Below are positions 1-13,729 of a stretch of DNA of 64,000 nucleotides, piece by piece; within the stretch, counting starts at the first letter, position 1, and each line of letters begins with the position of its first letter. The stretch comes from Oikopleura dioica (taxonomy: Eukaryota > Chordata > Appendicularia > Copelata > Oikopleuridae). The translations under genes and the position numbers were made by a program. Location of the stretch: contig OU015568.1 in the NCBI GenBank assembly GCA_907165135.1, forward strand, positions 5,960,501 through 6,024,500, read 5' to 3'. The notes under the pieces were generated by a model. The model saw only the letters and a program-made list of their open reading frames with translations. It did no database searches and had not been told where the DNA came from.

Positions 1-2397
<2,397 letters not shown>

Positions 2398-2548
2398 AAA
2401 AATAAAGAAGTTTTTTGTAGAAAAATAATTTTAATGACGCTAAAACCTAAACCTTTCTGTACAAGCAAAAACTACTGTTCATACTGATTTTACAGTATCT
2501 CTTCAAGATTTAAATAAAATTACACAAGCAGTTTTAATCGGAAACTAA

Positions 2549-2738
2549 GTTCAGAAATCTGCGTAAGAACCTGAGTAAAGGCTCGGCAACCTGTGTAAGT
2601 CACCTGAGTCAGGGTCTGAAAAAGCTTAAAAAGGCCCTGACTCAGGTTTTGGCACAGGTTGCCGAGCCAAGACCTGAGTCAGGGTCTTAAAAGCTCTTCT
2701 AAGATCCTGACTCAGGTTCTTAACACAGGTTTCTGAGC
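2549..2738. repeat. Foldback repeat, cctgagtcagg family, one copy nested in another
   Basis: The inner copy 2579-2669 has near-perfect inverted ends (ggctcggcaacctgtg and its complement) around cctgagtcagggtct. It interrupts an outer copy whose arms at 2549 and 2738 (cagaaatctgcg...aagaacctgag) are also inverted relative to each other. This nesting shows two insertion events of the same family. Confidence 0.8.
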
Positions 2739-3119
2739 TGAAAAGCAAAGAAACTTGTTTCATCTAGCAATTCTTCCTGAATTTTTTCTTCAAAAGTAGA
2801 CGTTCCTGGTTTTTAAAACGGAAAGTCTACGGTACTCAAGAGTAATTTCAAATTTGTATTAGCGATGTACGCATTTTCATTCGAAAACCAGATTAAGAGT
2901 TAATCGTCGAGTATCGCTCGAGTTCCCAATCTAAGATGATCAGACTGTATACTCCCTCATCAATACTTATAATTCCCGCGAGATTATGCAGGCAGACCTG
3001 CAGATTAGAAATTCATAATTCCCCAGAATATCGCAATGAAATCGGGTTAATCGTACCATCGATACTCTTATTTTGCCTTATTTAGAATTTTACTGTAGCA
3101 TGTTGATGGGCAAGCTGTC

Positions 3120-3335
3120 GAGAAAACCTGAGTCAGGTTTTTAAAAAGCTTTAATTATAAGCCGCATAGCGGCTTTTCCATAAAGAAAGCCGCAAAACAG
3201 CTAAGCCAAAATTTTCATCTAGATCTATTTTTGAAATCCTGTGTAGAAAACCTGAGTCAGGCTTCGCTTTGAAATAAAAACCGCTACACTGCTTTTCATT
3301 TTAGATCTTTCAGACCCTGACTCAGGTTTTCTAGA
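3120..3335. repeat. Foldback repeats, cctgagtcagg family
   Basis: Three aacctgagtcagg words plus an inverted agaccctgactcaggtttt flank gccgcatagcggc and related palindromes. Probably one full and one partial copy. Confidence 0.65.
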
Positions 3336-4229
3336 CAAAAAAATAAAAACTTCTTTTTTGAATCAAAATAGCTGGCCGATTTAAATTTGGGCAAGAGTGG
3401 AACTTCTCAATCCCACCCGAAACTGTTGTTGTTTCCTGTTTTCTTTTTGGTTTTGGTTGGTTTTGCAGGACGCCCAGCTCGTGAATAACTCAAAAGATAA
3501 ATAGATAAATAAGTGCATTAATAAGAAGCCAAGTATTTATTCTGGAAGGCGAGTTTATTTGCATATTCATTCGCTGCAGAAGTACATTCGAAAGTACAAT
3601 CTACTTGAATTCTCAAGTACCAGCAAAAATTCATTAAAACAGATGTATACATTTGTTGAAACAAGTCCACGTTGGCTGAAGTCCGGGTTTTATTTTTTTA
3701 ACAAAACAGCTGGTAAAATCGAGGAAGCTTCTTTTCGGCCATTCTTTGTAGTTAAAAGTTCATACTTAGAAAAAAAAATCGGCACAAACCAAGAAAAGGA
3801 AGTGCATTTTTTGAAGACCAATAAGCTGGCTGTATTTGGCCTAGCGGCCAATAAAAAGCCAGATCCAAAAATTACTTTTCCCTTCCTGTAGTTTTGGGTC
3901 GCGACCTTCAACAAATGAATCTATTATCATCTCCTTTTTATCGAGAAGTAGTTGAGAGCGCCCTGAGATGACAGTTAGCATCTTAGAAGGTGAGAGTCAA
4001 GCTTGATTTCTGTCAACGAAACCGCATCTTTGCATAATCAGATTGAGCAGATTCGACGAAACATTAGAACAGGGTTAAGTTGGATCATCACGTGATTTCT
4101 CCAATCAGTCGAAAAGCTTGCTTCAGAAATATCAAAAAAATTGATTTATTAATTATTCTTTATTTTGAATTTATGATTATATGTAATTAAATTATTACCC
4201 ACCATTTTAATAATTCGATAAACAAAAAA

Positions 4230-4407
4230 AAAAGCCGCGCTTTTGCGGCTTTCTTTTAATAAAGCTAAAAGCCGGAGGCAGTTTTTCGAGTCGAAAAAAA
4301 TAATTGATGATAATCATGATTTTTAAAATTTTTAAAAAATATTGAGTCAAATTAAGTTTGCGGCTTTGAGTAAAAAATAGAGAAAGCCGCAGAAAGCGCG
4401 GCTTTTA
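4230..4407. repeat. Foldback element built on gccgc palindromes
   Basis: Left end aaagccgcgcttttgcggct and right end agaaagccgcagaaagcgcg are inverted relative to each other across about 130 nt of AT-rich sequence. Same palindrome vocabulary as elements at 1615, 19349, 36591 and 43709. Confidence 0.65.
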
Positions 4408-4776
4408 TTAAATAACTTTTATGTATTTCTTTTTTTTTCAGGATATTTTTGTTGAATAAAAAGAAGTGTTCTATCCGTCTATTTTCATAATTTCCAGACT
4501 GTCAGAATCTTAACAAACCAAGCTGAGAATCTGCCGTCCTTCCAAAACGCGAATTGATTATGCAGAGATAAAAGAATCGCAAATTATATTCCCGTACTTT
4601 CTGTTATTTCTCCCTGAGCCGTCAATTCTCCGCATGAGGGCGCAAACGCGATCCATTCCGCTTGAAAAGCAAGCTCCATGCTCTTCTCCCTCACCTGTCA
4701 AGCGAACAGAAAATCAAGGAGAAACTCTTTCGAAGAAACTTTTTTTTTCGTTGACGATTTCGAGGAGCCTGAAATT

Positions 4777-7533
4777 ATGAGGTTTATCGCGCTGAGTTGC
4801 CTTTCTTCCGCCGTTTTCGCTATTTTGGACATGAATCAACTCATGGCGCTCAAGAATCAAGCTGCTGATAGCACAATGCAAAGTTCAAATAGGTAACTTT
4901 TTTGAACCTGAAGGGACTTGTGTAGAAACCTGAGTGAGGCCCTGAAAACAAGATAGAAAGAGATGATAACAAAGCTGTTTCAGGACGTAACTCAGGCTTC
5001 TTAAGGAGGTAGATATCAAGAATCGGGATTTTCTGGCAGACTTTTCTCCCAATCCTAACATAGTGACCGATGATATTTTTTGTTTTAATAATGAGTTGAG
5101 GCCCTTATCTCGTGCCTATGGGAGGCCGATTTCTAAATTTCCAGAAAAAAATCGCAATAAATGGCGTTGAAAACTCGGAAATCGCTAAAAATGACCATTT
5201 TCTTGGCAGACTTTTCTCGAAACTCTTATATAGGGAGGAATTTATTTTTTTCTGAGAAGTTAGATAAGACCCTTGTCTAGTTCCTATGGAGGCCAGAATT
5301 TGAAATTTCAAAAATTTTTATAAGAAAAAAATCGATTTCCTGTTTTTCACGATTTTCAACGAAAAAATAAAATTTTGAATTTTTATTCAGCAGTATTAAA
5401 ATCATTCTATAGATGTTCCAAGGGGTTTCTGTTAATGTTTTTGAACCGAAAACTAAGTTATTACTTATTTAATTACTAAAAATTGGTCGATCTATTATAA
5501 AACGGGCTAATTTTCGAGATTTTAGAGGCGATTTTGTGAAAAATCACGTGGTCCAATAAAAAAAATTTTTGCTTACAAGTTTTCTCCTTGACGTCGAAAC
5601 TATACGGAGAAAAAGTTTGAGGCGAAAAAATGGAAAATTTTTTTCTTGATATCAACCTCCTTAACAGGTTCTCAAGTTTTGAAACAAAATCTGAGCTCAA
5701 AAACCTGTTAAAAAACCTGAGTCAGGTCCTTCAAAGAGCAAAAAGATAGATTTAAATGACGAAATAGCTCTCACAGGGTCTGACTCAGGATTCAACAGGG
5801 GATCTCTAGAAGATTTGCCTACCTGTGTAAAAACCTGAGTCAGGTTCTGAAAGAATTTATAAGAAATACCATGGAATCAAGATGGCAATTAAATTCTTTC
5901 AGAACCTGACTCAGTTTTTTACACAGGTTTTTTAGGCGTGTTTGGGGCCGAAATCTTGACTGAAGATATTGTCCTTGTCGAATGAAATGAATTTCAGATG
6001 CGAGTTTGATAAGTGCATGAAATGCCTGGCCGTTTTAAAGAAGAAAGATACCACCAAAAGATGTAAGTCAAGTTCATCATCAGTTTCTTTTTTTTTATAA
6101 AGAGAATACCAGGTAGGCTTGTTTTTTTTTCATCTGCGGAGTTAATTCTTTGAGCAGCTCGTTGTTTGCTCAATAATTAATTTTCAAGGTTAACAGAAGT
6201 AGCTTTTGCTTGGGCCAATTATTCAGCGAAAATAATTTATCTTCGATAGTTTATTTATCTTCTTCTTTACTTTTTGCTCGATAATTGGCTTGATTGATCC
6301 TCGATAAACAAGTAGAACATCGCTCTTTTTCTAATAAAAACGAAAATTGTTCGATAAGAGCTACAAAAGACATAAATTTTTATCAAAAAAGTAAATTTTA
6401 AAATAGCCGATTTTAGCTTTGAAATGTGACCAAAATTTAACGAACATAAATATCCATATTAATATATCTTTTGACATCTACGGACATTTCTGGCTGGGCG
6501 GGAGAATAATTCTGTGGACAGAACTATTCTGTGAAAAAACAGAACTATTCTGTTTGAAACAGAACTATTCTGTGTCGAGCTTAACAAAAATGACTTTGAT
6601 TATGTCGTAGATAGGATGGAAAAGGATTGACTTCAGTGACTGAAGTTCAGTCGGTCTTCGAATCTCGCAGCCAAAAACAATTAATAACAATGATAGTTTA
6701 TAATAGAAGCTGAACCGAAGAGGCTATGAAGCACGCTACGGGCCTACGGCCCTTGCGCGCATTTTCTGATAGAGAACTCATTGGGTTGGCAGGGGCAGTC
6801 TTTTTCTACCGCTGGGACTCATTTTTGGCAGCAAACAACTTCTGCATTCGCAGAATAATAGTTGTTTTCGCCAAAAAAAAATTTTTTTTCACAGAATTAT
6901 TCTCCCGGAAAGGGGGGTCTTATCGTGAGAATAATTCTGTTTTTCACAGAATTGTTCTGTGCACAGAATTATTCTCCCGGTTGCCCGACATTTCTCGATG
7001 ACACTGACCATCAAAAGATGTCCTAAGATGTCAATTTCGATGGACATTTCTTGACATTTCTCGACATCTGCAGACATTTTGAGTTATTTCTACAAGTCGC
7101 AACATAAGGCTTTTTGTAAGTTAATGTCTCACAATGTCTAGAGACATCCTTTAATGTCAAAAGATGTCTATAGAAGTCATTTGACATCCCTTGACATTTC
7201 TCGACATCTCGAGACATCTTAAGACATTCATCAAGTCTCAAGATGCCTCTGAACATCATGCAACGTCTCTCAATGTCAAGAGACATTCTTCAATGTCTGA
7301 AAATGTCTCTAGACATTTAAGGACATTCTGAGACATTTATTGGTCAAAATTTCAAAAACTCGATTTAGTATCAAAAATATTAATAATTTTTCAAAATATA
7401 AACTCTTCGACTTCTTCAATAATTCTTGAATTCAGCTGCTTCGTACAACGAAGACGCAGTTTTCGGCTGCACGATGATGTGGGTCTGGCCCGATTGCTGC
7501 CCGCAGTGGCAGAATATGAACTTCCTTTCATAA
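4777..7533 (+). CDS. Small secreted cysteine-containing peptide (92 aa)
   Basis: Three exons, 4777-4892, 5998-6062 and 7436-7533, join in frame with GT-AG borders (phases 2 and 1). The start ATG opens a signal peptide, MRFIALSCLSSAVFA. The mature part is about 77 residues with two Cys in CEFDKCMKC style near the middle (three Cys), then GCTMMWVW and PDCCPQWQ near the end. No family is recognised; size, signal and Cys suggest a secreted or house-associated peptide, which is inference. The introns (1.1 and 1.4 kb) are unusually long for this genome and consist almost entirely of repeats. An upstream ATG in another frame at about 4678 is ignored. Expression data would settle whether the gene is real. 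Confidence 0.6.
4917..5003. repeat. Degenerate cctgagtcagg-family foldback
   Basis: Left arm gtgtagaaacctgagtgagg and right arm caggacgtaactcaggcttc are inverted across about 45 nt, inside intron 1 of the secreted-peptide gene. Confidence 0.55.
5033..5310. repeat. Diverged tandem duplication, period about 180 bp
   Basis: tggcagacttttctc at 5034 and again at 5213, each followed by gaagttaga/atgagttgag, cccttatctcgtgcctatgg or cccttgtctagttcctatgg, and ggccgatttct/ggccagaattt. Two diverged head-to-tail copies, no coding potential. Confidence 0.6.
5700..5935. repeat. Two adjacent cctgagtcagg-family foldbacks
   Basis: Copy one spans about 5700-5800 (aaaacctgttaaaaaacctg ... ctgactcaggattcaac). 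Copy two spans 5819-5935 (acctgtgtaaaaacctgagt ... aacctgactcagttttttac), with matched arms of about 30 nt. Confidence 0.7.
6491..6988. repeat. Long inverted-repeat element with cagaactattctg arms
   Basis: The left arm (gggcgggagaataattctgt, then three cagaactattctgt words) is inverted relative to the right arm (ttcacagaattgttctgtgc, then acagaattattctcccggtt). The arms are about 45-70 nt and enclose about 380 nt with no recognisable gene. It lies inside intron 2 of the secreted-peptide gene and is flanked on the right by the GACAT repeat. Confidence 0.7.
7015..7330. repeat. Cluster of GACAT/ATGTC words
   Basis: Dozens of gacat and its complement atgtc occur at roughly 10-12 nt spacing in both orientations (for example cgacatctcgagacatc). 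The sequence can fold into many short hairpins. A second cluster of the same kind is at 13020-13166. Confidence 0.75.
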
Positions 7534-8077
7534 TGAATTTCGCCTCTGTTCACTTTCTTACTATTCTTGACTAAACAGACTTTTTGTTTCTAACGATAAA
7601 AACTTGGGATAAATAATTTAATTTCAATGTTCTGCAAAATAAATATTCGAGACAGATACATCCCAAATCTTTTATTTTTCAGCAGCGGCAGAGGAGCAAC
7701 AAGTTTGGCTCTTTTTTGTACAAAAGTACTACCGCAAATCTAGGTCGCAAATCATTTGAGATTCTAGGACCTTCTTTTGGATAGCCAATAAGATTGCTTT
7801 ATTTGGCCCACCGACCAATCAAAACCCTCAAAATCCACTTTCAAAATTATTTTCTCCCCACTAATCGTCTCAAAATTAATTTATCCTACCTTTCAGGTTT
7901 TGATTTTGTCCAGAAATTTTATGATTCTGATAACTTTTTCTCCGTGGTAATAAAAACAGAGTCGTAATTTCAGAGTCACGAGAGCGCTTATTCGCCGGTT
8001 TATGATCTTCTGTTTTTGAGAAGAGAAATTAAAAAAACTCACTTTTTGAATTCGAAGTCGAGAAAAAGTAGCTGCAG
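7534..8077. other. Intergenic, no gene seen
   Basis: AT-rich. Contains the dispersed-repeat copy at about 7783-7860 (ccaataag ... tttggccc ... ccaatca), similar to 3818-3885. It could act as promoter DNA for the kinase gene downstream, but no definite motif is visible. Confidence 0.4.
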
Positions 8078-10240
8078 ATGAGACAAGTAACGACACATCC
8101 AAAAGAATTGACGAGAGAAGCGGTTGAGAAATGGCTGGAAGGTTTTAAGAAGAAGTTGAAAAGAACGACGAGCAGAGATGATTTGGACAGACTGCTTTTG
8201 TCCGTTGAGAGACAAGAGTTTGAATATAAATGGAATGCTAATTGGGAGGAGGTTGTTTTTGAAAATGGAGAAGGAAAAGTTTTGCGTTGGGGCGAAGAAA
8301 AAGAAAAATGAGCGATTACCGCATTCCAAAAAACGATTCTTGAAAAAAATACAAAATTGAAAATCGAAAAATCGCGCGATCAGAATTGAAAGAAGAAACT
8401 GGAGAATGGATTCTCGACAAATCTTTCAAATCGATTTCTGAAGGAGGAGAAGCGATCGTTTTGGAAGAAAAATTTGGAGAATTGGACGTTGCCGTCAGGG
8501 TGCAGGCTTTTGACTCGGCGCTCTTTTTGGAAGAAGAGGAGGAGTTGAAATTTGAGATTCATCTTTCAAATGGTAAGAATAATTGTTTTATTTTTGATTT
8601 TTACATTCTTAGATTATGAAACCGCCGAAAACGACGAAAAATATGACGTTCCCGTGATCCCCCGTCATTCCAATATTATCAAGAATTATTGCAGCATAGA
8701 AGTCTTCTTGAGCGAAGACGAAGACAACGATGACTGCCTCGGATGGATAACGATAATGGAAAAGTGCGACTGCGATCTTCGAAGCCGACTCAAAAAAGAA
8801 GATCTCAACTTGGAAGAAAAAAAGAAAATAGCAGTTGGAGTGCAAGACGGACTTGATTATTTGAAGAGCGTCGGAATCTGGCATCACGACAAGAAGCCCG
8901 AAAATGTTCTCTTGAAAGATGGAGAACCGAGATGGGTCGATTACGGGACGTTGCAAGAATTAACTGGAAGAAGGAGCTTACGCGAAATGGGCTACGCGCG
9001 GAGAGGAAGCAAATATAGATACAGTAAATTTTTATGTAAGTTTTTAATTCGGTTATCTTGAATTAATTTTTCGTTTATTTTTTAGATTCTGGTTCTGCTG
9101 CTTTTTCGGGAAGTGAAGAACTTTGTAATGAAGACGGAGGAGAGGGATCGCCACTTCATATTTTGATTCTCTGCGACTGGAAGTCTGCCTGGAGTCTTCT
9201 TTACAATCCCATCGAAGAAGGCGAGCGAGAAATGATCAAAAATGAACTAAAGGTTTTTGGATTCTTCGTATTTTTTCGACAATTTCATTTTTTTTAGAAA
9301 TTCAATGCGGCCTGGCTATCAAAAAAAACTCCAACAACCGATGAAATCAAAAGTTTATCAGAAATCATTTCGCTAAAAAACGCGCCTTCCCATTTTTGCC
9401 TGGACGATCCAAGCTTGACAAAATCCTCCGCGATGGCCAATCTCAAACAGAAAATGACGAAACAAATCAATTTCGACTTCAAAAACGTGACGAAGAATGT
9501 TTTGAACCAGAAAGAAAGCAATCTTTGTGTGCCAATTTCAGTTACTACTCTTTTGAGATGGGCCATCAAAAATGATTTGCGAGTTAAAAATGGATATTAT
9601 GAATTATATTGTTCTTTTGAAAAAATCTTCACAATTCTGACGATGGTGATTTATCCGCGCAGTTTGGCTGGATTAAATTTAAATCCGAAATTCGAAGAAC
9701 AAGAATTCCAAACAAACGAAATTGAGTTGCTTCTCAGAAGATTAAAATTTGAGACTTATTTGAATCCAAGTGGATGGGAAATTATTAAAAGAATGAGTAA
9801 AAGATTAATAAGAGGCAATTTTGATTTCGAGCTAGGTATCTTCACTTTGTTATCATAACTTTGAAAATAATAATATATTTTCAGTGCTCCTCCACGACAA
9901 ATTCTCCTCCACCCGTCCCCTGACAGTCACCGGCGCCTACCTAAATCCCGACGGATCTGTGTTTTCCCACCAAATGGTGCTTGACCGCGTCGAAAACTCC
10001 AAATTCATTCTCCAAAACACACTCATCGACCATTCTGGCACTAAAATCGAAATTCCTCAGAACAGGCCATTCTACGCCGAATACAAAATGATGAAAGATT
10101 GCTACGACTTCTACAAAAAATATGAGTATCGCGGAGACAACGGCGAGATCATGACTCTGGCGAACGAGCAGATCAAAAATATGAAGAAAGAAACTTGGCA
10201 CCTTCTCCCACAGGCTTATTCGATTATTCTCAGAAAATAA
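8078..10240 (+). CDS. Divergent protein kinase fused to papain-like cysteine peptidase domain
   Basis: Exons that join in frame: 8078 to about 8280 (start ATG; the first splice is uncertain), about 8384-8572, 8613-9035, 9086-9252, 9298-9835, 9885-10240. The kinase region shows a Gly loop SEGGEAIVLEEKFG, then VAVRV where the ATP-binding Lys is Arg, a catalytic loop HHDKKPENVLL (Asp and Asn kept, HRD Arg lost) and DYG in place of DFG. After about 90 linker residues comes LNQKESNLCVPISVTTLL: Gln six residues before Cys, as in the papain oxyanion hole. The last exon has VFSHQMVLDRVENSKFILQN, with His and then Asn 16 residues on, matching a Cys-His-Asn triad. No family name is recognised for the whole protein. 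Kinase assignment is firm; the peptidase fold is inference from motif spacing. The kinase may be catalytically weak. Confidence 0.75.
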
Positions 10241-10674
10241 TAAAAATCAATTTTCAAATGTTTGATTTCAAGTGCCTCGAATCATTCTCGTAACTGTAAA
10301 ATTTTCTTAATGCTACTAATTAAAAATGACAATAAAAATGACGATTTCACTTTATTTCTTTCGAATAATCATCAATATTAAAAGTCGGGAAGCCCAATTC
10401 TCCAGCAAGCAGGCTTTTCGTATCTTCCCATTCCCAAAATCAATCGCTTCTTGAGTAAAATATAATATTTTTGATTTCAAAAGAAGGCGGAGTTTTCGTA
10501 CTTGGTCAGTCATAATTCGGCACTAGAACGAAATGCTACTGCCGCGGGCAATGCTAGCGCTCATACTTATTCTCTTAAATTGACGGAACGTTTGCTTATT
10601 AGTTAACTAAAGAGAATTCAGAATCAGAGAAGAAGATAGAAATTATAAGCTTTCAATCTAGAGCTTGAGGCTCA
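10241..10674. other. Short intergenic region, no gene seen
   Basis: AT-rich spacer between the stop of the kinase gene and the start of the glycosyltransferase gene on the same strand. An AATAAA-like run just after 10240 could serve polyadenylation. Nothing else is recognisable. Confidence 0.4.
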
Positions 10675-13600
10675 ATGTACGGGTATGTATCCCCTTAATT
10701 TTTGATACTAGAACTTATAATTAGAAGCAAGATAAAAAAATCCGGAGAAAAATTTTTTCTTTAAAATTTTTCCACTAAAAATAAAAGACCTTATTTTTTC
10801 AGACTGCGCTCAGTCCGCAGACGTCATGTATTCCTCATCTTCGCAACAATCTTCCTCGTCATTTTCCTGACCAACAACACAAATGCAGTTCACCGACTCA
10901 GGCGGCTCGACATCGAGTCGATCGACTGGAGCAACTACGAAGAGGACATCATTTCCCACGTCAAAGAAGAGCTCAATTCCATCGTGGAAAATCCCGAAGA
11001 TTTTTTAGAATCAAAAAAAGACCGAAGAGATAGAAGAGAAAATTGAGGAAAATGAGAAAACAACTTTGACGGAAACATCATCAACGTCAGCAACATCGAC
11101 AATTTCGACAAGTTCGACAATTTCTTCCTCATCAACATCATCATCAACAACAGAAAAAACTGAGAAGAGAATTGAGACGCCGAAAAGTGCAGAAAACAAA
11201 GAAGAAAATCAACAAAGAAAAAATGAAAAAGAGGTTGAAAATGAGCCAGAAAAACCATCCCATTCACCAGAACCGGAAATATCTCGAGTCAAAATCGAAA
11301 AAAACGCTCAAGAACCCGCCGCGATCGCGAAGCAAAAAGCGCTAGAAAACATCAAAAACATCTGCAGCCAGCCAAAATCCCAGAAAAAGAATCCGTGCCT
11401 TGGGTTTATCCAACAATTCCAGCTCCTGGCGAAAAGAAAAAGGGCCCGCCAGTAGTGGCAAAACGCTTTGTCGTGAAAAATTTCTGAATGCGACGAACAT
11501 TCATATTTTTATCGATCGCTCCCGGAGAAAACTGAGCAGAGGCGGCTTTTACGGGCGTATATGAAGATGTGGATGAGTGTTAATTCCGACGAGTCGATGC
11601 TTCCGATGAATTACTCGATCGTCTCTTTTGATGACGAAAAACAAGGCGAGAAAGCGAGAAATTCGGGGATCTCCACCTCTGCGCTCGGAATTCAAGCGAG
11701 CTGGAAGAATACACCCTTCTCATGAAAGCAGTGAATCTCGCCACGGAAATGAATTTGAACGAAACCGAAGTCGCAATTTTCGCCTACACAACTGACCTCG
11801 TTGATTCCAGCGAAATCACCAGCGCGACCGGAAAATTGGCAGCGATCGACTCGGGTGGGGAGAAAAATATGATTTGCTTCAAAGGTTCTAGCAGGGATAC
11901 GAATCATTATTCTAGTTGTGGAGAAAAACCGGTTTTTGCGCTGAGAGGAGATGTTGTCAAATTGTTGGCGAAAGAGATGGAGATTATCAAGCCTTACATG
12001 GGGAGCATTGAAGAACGCCGAATAGGTACATCTTTTTGTCTTCTTTTTATCGCAAGAAAATGATTAATTTTAGGCTGGTTGACTGGAATCGTCCGTGCTC
12101 GCTCGAAAATCGTAGGATTGGGCGTCAACCAAGACAACCACAATCTCATCCAAATGCCCTTCGAACTCGAGCAGTTCAACGACTTCTACGAGGACAACTA
12201 CGACTGGGGAATGGATCGAAAGCCTCGAAAACTGATGGACTACGACCTGCCCGAAATTTACAGAAAACCAGCGGAATGGAAGATAGAAATAGAAATAGCG
12301 CCACCTTGCGACCCTTCTCCTTACTTGTATCTCGTGAAAACTTCCAGGTAAAAATCGAAATTGAGTCACGTGATGAAACTTTCAGGAAAAATTTTGAGCG
12401 TCGAAATTTTCTCCGGGCGTTTCAAGAGTTCGACAAAAACTCGACCAAGATCGAAAATCTTCCTCAAATGCGATTTTTGCTTGGAAAAGGAAAATCCTCG
12501 GAAGACCCTTCCATCGAGAAATTCATTAAAAAAGAGATGAAAGAGCACGGCGACTTGGTGGTTGGAAAGTTCATCGACGAATACGACAATCTTCCTCACA
12601 AAACAATGGCTGGCTATACTTACTTCGCCGAAAACTGCATGAAACCGCACAAGAAGCAGTACGTGATGTTTATCGATGACGATGTCTTGCTGGACGTCGA
12701 GCATCTCGACAGTTATTTCAAGCAACCAAACGCTAGCGACTTCACTTGCTTTGGATTCCTCGGAGAACATGCGAGGCCGAATCGATGGGGAAAATACAAC
12801 GTTACAATTGAACAGTGGGCGGGCGGTCATTTCTTTCCGAAATTTTGCTCCGGTAGGATCTTTTTCCTGCTTCAAATTCTTTATGTTTCAGGTCCTTGCG
12901 CTGGAATGACGGCAAAAATGAGCGAGAAGATATATGAGGCAGCTTCTACGACGGATGCCAAGGGGTTCAAGCTTGAAGACGTCCTTTTTACAGGTTAAGA
13001 ACTTTCTTAATGTCTACTTTTAGAGAAAAAGAGACATGACGAGACATCTCCTGACATTGTCGGACATCTTCGGACATCAAGAGACATCAAGAGACATTCT
13101 TAGACATCCCAATGTCTTTTGATGTCAAGAAGTGTCGCCAGATGTCTGGAGATGTCCCTGAATGTCAAAATGATAAAAAATTTTAACCAGCTCTTGATTT
13201 GCTCTCATCGTTGATTTCAGGCATTATTCGAACGAAAGCGGGCATCCCGGAGCCATCCTTTCAAAAAGACGTGTGCAAACATTTCGACCAAAAGACCAAG
13301 CAAGCGACGGAAATGTCGATGTGGCAATACATCCGACAGCTGTGCGCCCGGCGCAAATACATGTAAGAAACAACGGAAAAAAACAATGGCCCTAACTCAT
13401 TTTAAAGGTCGACGATTCAAGATCTGGAAAAACTAGCGATCGCGTTCGGATTCGATCCGAATAAGTACGCGCACCTTAAAGTTGGCCTCCCCCCGGGCGT
13501 GTCGGCAAGAAAACCTCCCATCGTTGAAAAGGGGGTTTCGGTGGTAAAACCAGTCGACCTCGAGGGAAAAGTCGGAAAACCAATTTACCGAAAACCTGAT

Positions 13601-13729
13601 CTTTCAAAACCCGGGCTATATCAGGCCCCAAAGCCGACAGTAAAAAAATCTCCAGTTGAAAAAGCTTCGCCTGCTTCTCAAGAAAAACCTTTTGCTAGAA
13701 AAAACATCCGAATCGCAGGAAAAAGCTAA
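10675..13729 (+). CDS. Type II membrane glycosyltransferase, GT31 (beta-1,3-galactosyltransferase-like)
   Basis: Exon 1 is only 10675-10682 (Met-Tyr-Gly). Exon 2 from 10803 encodes RRR followed by a single membrane anchor VFLIFATIFLVIFLTN. A Ser/Thr- and Lys/Glu-rich stem follows (11009-11450), then the catalytic region. Clean exons: about 11700-12025, 12074-12347, 12386-12852, 12892-12993, 13221-13362, 13408-13729. GT31 marks: LVKTSRKNFERRNFLRAF, the metal-binding MFIDDDVLLDVEHL, GPCAGMTAKMS and GFKLEDVLFTGII. The last about 100 residues are a Pro/Lys-rich tail. Between 11400 and 11720 the frame changes twice without visible introns; removing one A at about 11484 and adding one G at about 11665 would restore it, so these are probably assembly indels. 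It should act in the Golgi lumen; the acceptor is unknown. Confidence 0.8.
13020..13166. repeat. GACAT/ATGTC word cluster in glycosyltransferase intron
   Basis: Short repeats such as gagacatc, cggacatc and gatgtc alternate in both orientations. It occupies much of the intron 12994-13220 and matches the cluster at 7015-7330. Confidence 0.75.

Larger units (their letters stand above)
2398..4776. other. Intergenic stretch with several foldback repeats
   Basis: No convincing gene. It holds the nested foldback at 2549-2738, more copies at 3120-3335, a palindrome element at 4230-4407, and a short dispersed repeat at about 3818-3885 that resembles 7783-7860 (shared words ccaataag and tttggcc). An open frame of about 110 codons at 3559-3891 has no recognisable family or splice context and overlaps the dispersed repeat, so it is not called as a gene. 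Confidence 0.6.

Noticed and set aside
3559-3891. Open frame of 110 codons
   Set aside because: No family, no splice signals, no start ATG at its beginning, and it overlaps a dispersed repeat.
7015-7330. CRISPR array
   Set aside because: The repeated words are only 5-6 nt, in both orientations, with no uniform spacers; the DNA is eukaryotic.
10984-11008. 25-nt intron in the glycosyltransferase stem
   Set aside because: A 49-nt intron ending at the same acceptor (from 10960) gives the same frame and is a more usual size here.
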